Source: Hyphomicrobiaceae bacterium (GTDB taxonomy: Bacteria; Pseudomonadota; Alphaproteobacteria; Rhizobiales; Hyphomicrobiaceae). Taken from it: a DNA stretch of 8,806 nucleotides. The notes under the pieces were generated by a model. It had not been told where the DNA came from and did no database searches. It saw only the letters and a list, made by a program, of their open reading frames with translations. Shown one piece after another: positions 6,655 through 8,806 of this stretch. Every line of letters starts with the position of its first letter. The first letter of the stretch is position 1. The position numbers were made by a program, and so were the translations under genes. The stretch is from contig JAFMSC010000091.1 of NCBI GenBank assembly GCA_017353825.1, positions 2,414-11,219 of the forward strand. The letters run 5' to 3'.

Positions 6655-6719
6655 GTCCACTCCCTGGTGGACATGGCTTCGCTTGCCCATAATGTCCATG
6701 CCTCGTGGCCACCTGGACA
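6655..6719. promoter_or_regulatory. Cluster of TGGACA/TGTCCA repeats upstream of ubiE
   Basis: TGGACA occurs at 6668-6673 and 6714-6719, and its inverse TGTCCA at 6693-6698, with centres 25 and 21 bases apart, about two helical turns each. GTCCAC (6655-6660) and GTGGAC (6667-6672) form a six-base-pair hairpin with a six-base loop; alternatively GGACAT (6669-6674) can pair with ATGTCC (6692-6697). The two pairings compete for the same bases. This could be an operator with several half-sites or a switchable leader, or it could be chance. Confidence 0.3.
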
Positions 6720-6730
6720 GGGCGCCACTC

Positions 6731-6759
6731 TTTCGCAACACCGCGCCTCCGGCTATTCT
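6731..6759 (+). promoter_or_regulatory. Possible ubiE promoter placing the transcript start near the ATG
   Basis: TTTCGC (6731-6736) and TATTCT (6754-6759) are separated by 17 bases and resemble weak -35 and -10 boxes. The -10-like element ends six bases before the ubiE ATG at 6766. With no Shine-Dalgarno sequence before that ATG, a leaderless transcript is conceivable. The -35 match is poor. Confidence 0.25.
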
Positions 6760-6765
6760 CAAACC

Positions 6766-7551
6766 ATGGCCACCGCCCAGAAATCTGACCCTGCGTCGGC
6801 CCGCAAGACCGTCTCCTTCGGCTTCAGGCCCGTGCCGGAGGAGGCGCGGCAGGGGCTTGTGAACGAGGTGTTCTCCTCGGTCGCCGGCCGCTACGACCTG
6901 ATGAACGACCTGATGTCGGGCGGGTTGCACCGGCTGTGGAAGGACGACCTCATCGGGTGCCTAGCGCCGCCGAAATCCGACCGTCGCTTCCACCTCATCG
7001 ACGTAGCCGGCGGCACCGGCGACATCACGCTCAAGGCATTGCGCGCCGGCGGGGGCGGGACGCGGGTAACGCTGCTCGATATCAGCCCGGAGATGGTCGA
7101 GGTCGGTCGCAGGCGCATCGCCGAGGCGGGCTTGAGCGAGCGCGTTGCCTTCACCATCGCCAACGCCGAGGCGCTGCCGTTCCCGGACAAGACCTTCGAC
7201 GCGTACACGATCGCCTTCGGCATCCGCAACGTCACGCATATCGACAAGGCGCTCAGTGAGGCCTACCGCATCCTGAAGACCGGTGGGCGCTTCCTATGCC
7301 TTGAGTTCTCCGCCTGCGAGGTGCCGCTCCTCGACCGCCTCTACGACTTCCACTCCTTCGAGGTGATCCCGCGCGTTGGCCAGCTCGTCGCCGGCGATGC
7401 GGAGCCCTACCGCTATCTCGCGGAGAGCATCCGCAAGTTCCCCAAACAGGGGCACTTCGCCGAGATGATCCGCGCCGCCAGCTTCTCGCGCGTCAGCTAT
7501 CGCAACCTCACCGGCGGCATCGCCGCCATCCACTCGGGCTGGCGCACCTGA
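6766..7551 (+). CDS. ubiE: Ubiquinone/menaquinone C-methyltransferase UbiE
   Basis: UbiE uses S-adenosylmethionine to C-methylate the benzoquinol ring during ubiquinone synthesis (and demethylmenaquinol where menaquinone is made), at the inner face of the membrane. The 261-residue protein has both family signatures: YDLMNDLMSGGLHRLW (43-58) and RILKTGGRFLCLEFS (168-182). The SAM-binding glycine motif is LIDVAGGTGD (77-86), the acidic residue after strand 2 is Asp105 in LLDIS, and NAEALPFPD (133-141) is the usual post-motif loop. I chose the ATG at 6766 because family similarity begins at about residue 15 and the frame upstream has no conserved sequence; an in-frame GTG at 6667 would add 33 unrelated residues. 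No Shine-Dalgarno sequence precedes the ATG. In many alphaproteobacteria ubiB follows directly and mutM lies upstream; neither is seen here. Only a 25-codon frame overlaps the stop. Confidence 0.95.
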   Translation: MATAQKSDPASARKTVSFGFRPVPEEARQGLVNEVFSSVAGRYDLMNDLMSGGLHRLWKDDLIGCLAPPKSDRRFHLIDVAGGTGDITLKALRAGGGGTRVTLLDISPEMVEVGRRRIAEAGLSERVAFTIANAEALPFPDKTFDAYTIAFGIRNVTHIDKALSEAYRILKTGGRFLCLEFSACEVPLLDRLYDFHSFEVIPRVGQLVAGDAEPYRYLAESIRKFPKQGHFAEMIRAASFSRVSYRNLTGGIAAIHSGWRT

Positions 7552-7828
7552 TGCTGCGCCTCAAGGAGGCTACCGCAGGAACGGCCCGAATCGCGTTTTA
7601 TGCCGATGGTCTATGGCTCACCTCTTGAACGCGAGACGGCCTACATAGTTGTCTCCTGAGGAATAGGGCATTGCGTCAGGTCACCGCCACGCCTCCCACG
7701 CTTAAGTGAACGGAGGTAGTCGCAAGGCGGCGCCGCTCCAGCTCAGTGCTTTGAGGCTCAAGCGACTCGCCAGACGAAGCGAGCCGACCACTGCGACCGC
7801 AGGCGGAGCTCGCGGTTAGGTGAAGCCA
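7552..7828. other. Gap between ubiE and the first bactofilin gene
   Basis: These 277 bases hold no recognisable gene. A 25-codon frame begins at an ATG (7551-7553) overlapping the ubiE stop as TGATG and ends at 7626-7628; its peptide (MLRLKEATAGTARIAFY...) matches nothing I know. A weak hairpin, CTCGC (7766-7770) with GCGAG (7779-7783), lies 46 bases before the bactofilin start. No promoter was convincing, although the bactofilin pair probably needs one here. Confidence 0.45.
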
Positions 7829-8443
7829 ATGCTGTTCGGCAAGAAATCGGAAGATCGCAGCGAGACGGCGGCCGAGGCAGCGAGAGCGCAGGCTCCGGGG
7901 CCCTCGGGGAGGCTCGAACCGCCGCCGGCACTCGAGCGCAAAACCCGCAGCGACGCCCACATCGGCGGCATTGCCAATGACACGCGCAGCCAATCGTTCA
8001 TCGACGCCTCGCTGACCATCACAGGCGATCTGCACAGCGATGGCGACGTCCAGCTCGATGGGCGCGTGTGCGGCAACGTCAGCTGCGCACAGCTGATCGT
8101 CGGCCCGGACGCGGCTATCACCGGCTCCATCACGGCCGAGCAGGCGATCATCCGGGGCAGCGTGACGGGCACCATCCGAGCGCCGGCGGTGATCTTGCAG
8201 GAGACCGCGCGGGTCGAGAGCGAGATCACCTACACGATGCTCGCCGTGGACGACGGAGCCACCTTCGAAGGCGCCGCTCACCACTCCGACATGCCTTTGG
8301 CGGAGGCGCAAAACCCATCATCGCTGGCCGATCTAGAGAGCCTCATCCACACCACCGGAAACGCAGGCACGCCCAACGGGCGCGCCGATGAAGCGCCAGC
8401 CCTGCCGCCGCCGGCCATGCCGCAGGGCCCGTCGGGCGTGTGA
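7829..8443 (+). CDS. Bactofilin (polymer-forming cytoskeletal protein), first of a tandem pair
   Basis: This 204-residue protein has the bactofilin layout: a short hydrophobic N-terminus (MLFGKK), a disordered Pro/Ala-rich linker to about residue 52, a beta-helical core from about 56 to 150, and a disordered Pro-rich tail. The core shows the repeating short-strand and Gly pattern of the family: SFIDASLTITGDL, GDVQLDGRVCGNV, LIVGPDAAITGSI, AIIRGSVTGTI. Bactofilins polymerise without nucleotides into membrane-associated filaments that place cell-wall enzymes, stalks or polarity factors. I chose the ATG at 7829 over the GTG three codons earlier because the downstream paralogue also begins MLF-x-KK; AGGTG (7817-7821) could serve as ribosome-binding site. 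A second bactofilin follows on the same strand. No M23 peptidase gene, a common partner, is seen in the window. Confidence 0.9.
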   Translation: MLFGKKSEDRSETAAEAARAQAPGPSGRLEPPPALERKTRSDAHIGGIANDTRSQSFIDASLTITGDLHSDGDVQLDGRVCGNVSCAQLIVGPDAAITGSITAEQAIIRGSVTGTIRAPAVILQETARVESEITYTMLAVDDGATFEGAAHHSDMPLAEAQNPSSLADLESLIHTTGNAGTPNGRADEAPALPPPAMPQGPSGV

Positions 8444-8530
8444 TCCGCGCACGGCCTTAGCGAATTGGTATCCATGCCGAAGCTTTGCCCGGCGTGTGGG
8501 CCGAGGTCGGATCCCGCATTAGGTACTCGT

Positions 8531-8562
8531 GAAGCGTCCACCGCTTACCGTGGCGCAGCTTC
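8531..8562 (+). repeat. Nested hairpin upstream of the second bactofilin gene
   Basis: GAAGC (8531-8535) pairs with GCTTC (8558-8562), and inside it CCAC (8538-8541) pairs with GTGG (8550-8553) around an eight-base loop. The two stems stack with small internal bulges. It lies about 70 bases before the second bactofilin start and could be the end of the upstream transcript or part of a 5' leader. Confidence 0.3.
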
Positions 8563-8571
8563 GCTAGCGCT

Positions 8572-8591
8572 GCCGGCGCCGCGGCGCCGGC
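8572..8591. repeat. 20-bp perfect GC palindrome between the bactofilin genes
   Basis: GCCGGCGCCG (8572-8581) is followed immediately by its exact inverse CGGCGCCGGC (8582-8591), with no central gap. The flanks GCGC (8567-8570) and GGCGC (8597-8601) allow imperfect extension, and CGCTAGCG (8562-8569) is a separate small palindrome just upstream. Eight bases after it the sequence CGTCGTTTTC contains a four-T run (8605-8608), so it may act as an intrinsic terminator of the first bactofilin transcript, leaving a short leader for the second gene. A dyad protein-binding site is the alternative. Confidence 0.45.
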
Positions 8592-8629
8592 CGCAGGCGC
8601 CGTCGTTTTCACGAGGAGAGAGACCCGAC

Positions 8630-8806
8630 ATGCTCTTCAACAAGAAGCCCGACGAGATCTCCGCAGAGGGCCGGCATCTGACCGCGGGCCGGCCGCCCGT
8701 CAGAGAGCAGGTCCCCTCGCGCGTCCAGGTCGGCTCTTCGACGCAGTCCGTCATCGACGCCTGGCTCACGATCACCGGCAACCTGGAGAGCCAGGGCGAC
8801 GTGCGG
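8630..8806 (+). CDS. Second bactofilin, N-terminal fragment cut by the window edge
   Basis: The ATG at 8630-8632 opens a frame that stays open for 59 codons to the right edge. The peptide starts MLFNKKPDEI, continues through a Pro/Arg-containing linker, and enters a bactofilin core at about residue 39 (QSVIDAWLTITGNLESQGDV). This parallels QSFIDASLTITGDLHSDGDV of the upstream gene, so the two are paralogues. GAGGAGAG (8613-8620) nine bases before the ATG is a good ribosome-binding site, better than that of the first gene. The rest of the beta-helix and the tail lie outside the window. Role presumably as for the neighbour: a filament subunit, perhaps copolymerising with it. Confidence 0.85.
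   Translation, partial: MLFNKKPDEISAEGRHLTAGRPPVREQVPSRVQVGSSTQSVIDAWLTITGNLESQGDVR

Larger units (their letters stand above)
6228..6765. other. Long intergenic stretch without a convincing gene
   Basis: About 540 bases separate the dehalogenase from ubiE. Open frames exist on both strands (for example 6268-6606 and 6434-6862 on plus, 6383-6589 on minus), but none has recognisable motifs, a good ribosome-binding site or the composition of the neighbouring genes. G+C looks slightly lower than in the flanks. A minus-strand reading around 6305-6450 (peptide LLTKRLGIPYRRRLNANG) has a coding-like feel but is ended by stops on both sides, so a decayed gene is possible. The last 110 bases hold the TGGACA-type repeats described separately. 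No tRNA or insertion-sequence end was recognised. Confidence 0.55.

Noticed and set aside
6667..6765. N-terminal extension of UbiE to the GTG at 6667
   Set aside because: The added 33 residues do not resemble UbiE proteins and run through the TGGACA repeat region; the ATG at 6766 gives the normal family length.
7905..7925. A GGTTCGAG-like sequence on the minus strand suggesting a tRNA T-arm
   Set aside because: It lies inside the bactofilin coding sequence, and no acceptor stem or anticodon arm can be built around it.
7676..8311. A 211-codon minus-strand frame opposite the first bactofilin
   Set aside because: The plus strand has a clear bactofilin with a matching paralogue; the antisense peptide has no motif.

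Overview
The window is GC-rich (roughly two thirds G+C by eye) and densely coding. It carries nine recognisable genes plus a cut bactofilin gene at the right edge. UbiE, RsfS, NadD and paired bactofilins, the high GC, and the close match of the dehalogenase to the Rhodopseudomonas-type enzyme all point to an alphaproteobacterium, most likely of the order Hyphomicrobiales. This is an inference from gene content and protein character, not a taxonomic assignment. No rRNA, tRNA, CRISPR array or intact insertion sequence was found.

Layout, left to right. (1) 1-1082 (+): the tail of an FkbM-type methyltransferase, then a nucleotide-sugar glycosyltransferase, a pairing typical of surface-glycan genes. 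(2) 1242-2219 (+): an SMP-30/gluconolactonase-family lactonase with all expected metal ligands. (3) 2391-3113 (+): a CobB/SIRT5-like sirtuin, followed at 3190-3804 (+) by a membrane methyltransferase of the isoprenylcysteine carboxyl methyltransferase (ICMT) type. (4) 3946-5267 (-): nadD then rsfS, the conserved NAD-synthesis and ribosome-silencing pair, converging on the ICMT-like gene across a strong GC palindrome. (5) 5346-6227 (+): a fluoroacetate-dehalogenase-type alpha/beta hydrolase, divergent from nadD. (6) 6228-6765: about 540 bases with no convincing gene. (7) 6766-7551 (+): ubiE, with no Shine-Dalgarno sequence and a set of TGGACA-type repeats upstream. (8) 7829-8443 (+) and 8630 to the edge (+): two tandem bactofilin genes separated by 186 bases holding a 20-bp perfect palindrome and a nested hairpin.

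The genes do not form one pathway. Two items relate to NAD: nadD makes the dinucleotide precursor and the sirtuin consumes NAD, but they lie on opposite strands and are not an operon. The most specific biochemical prediction is the dehalogenase, whose catalytic, carboxylate-binding and halide-binding residues are all present. I found no clear new multi-gene system. The items most worth a second look are the dehalogenase, the tandem bactofilins with their palindromic spacer, and the possible leaderless start and repeats upstream of ubiE.
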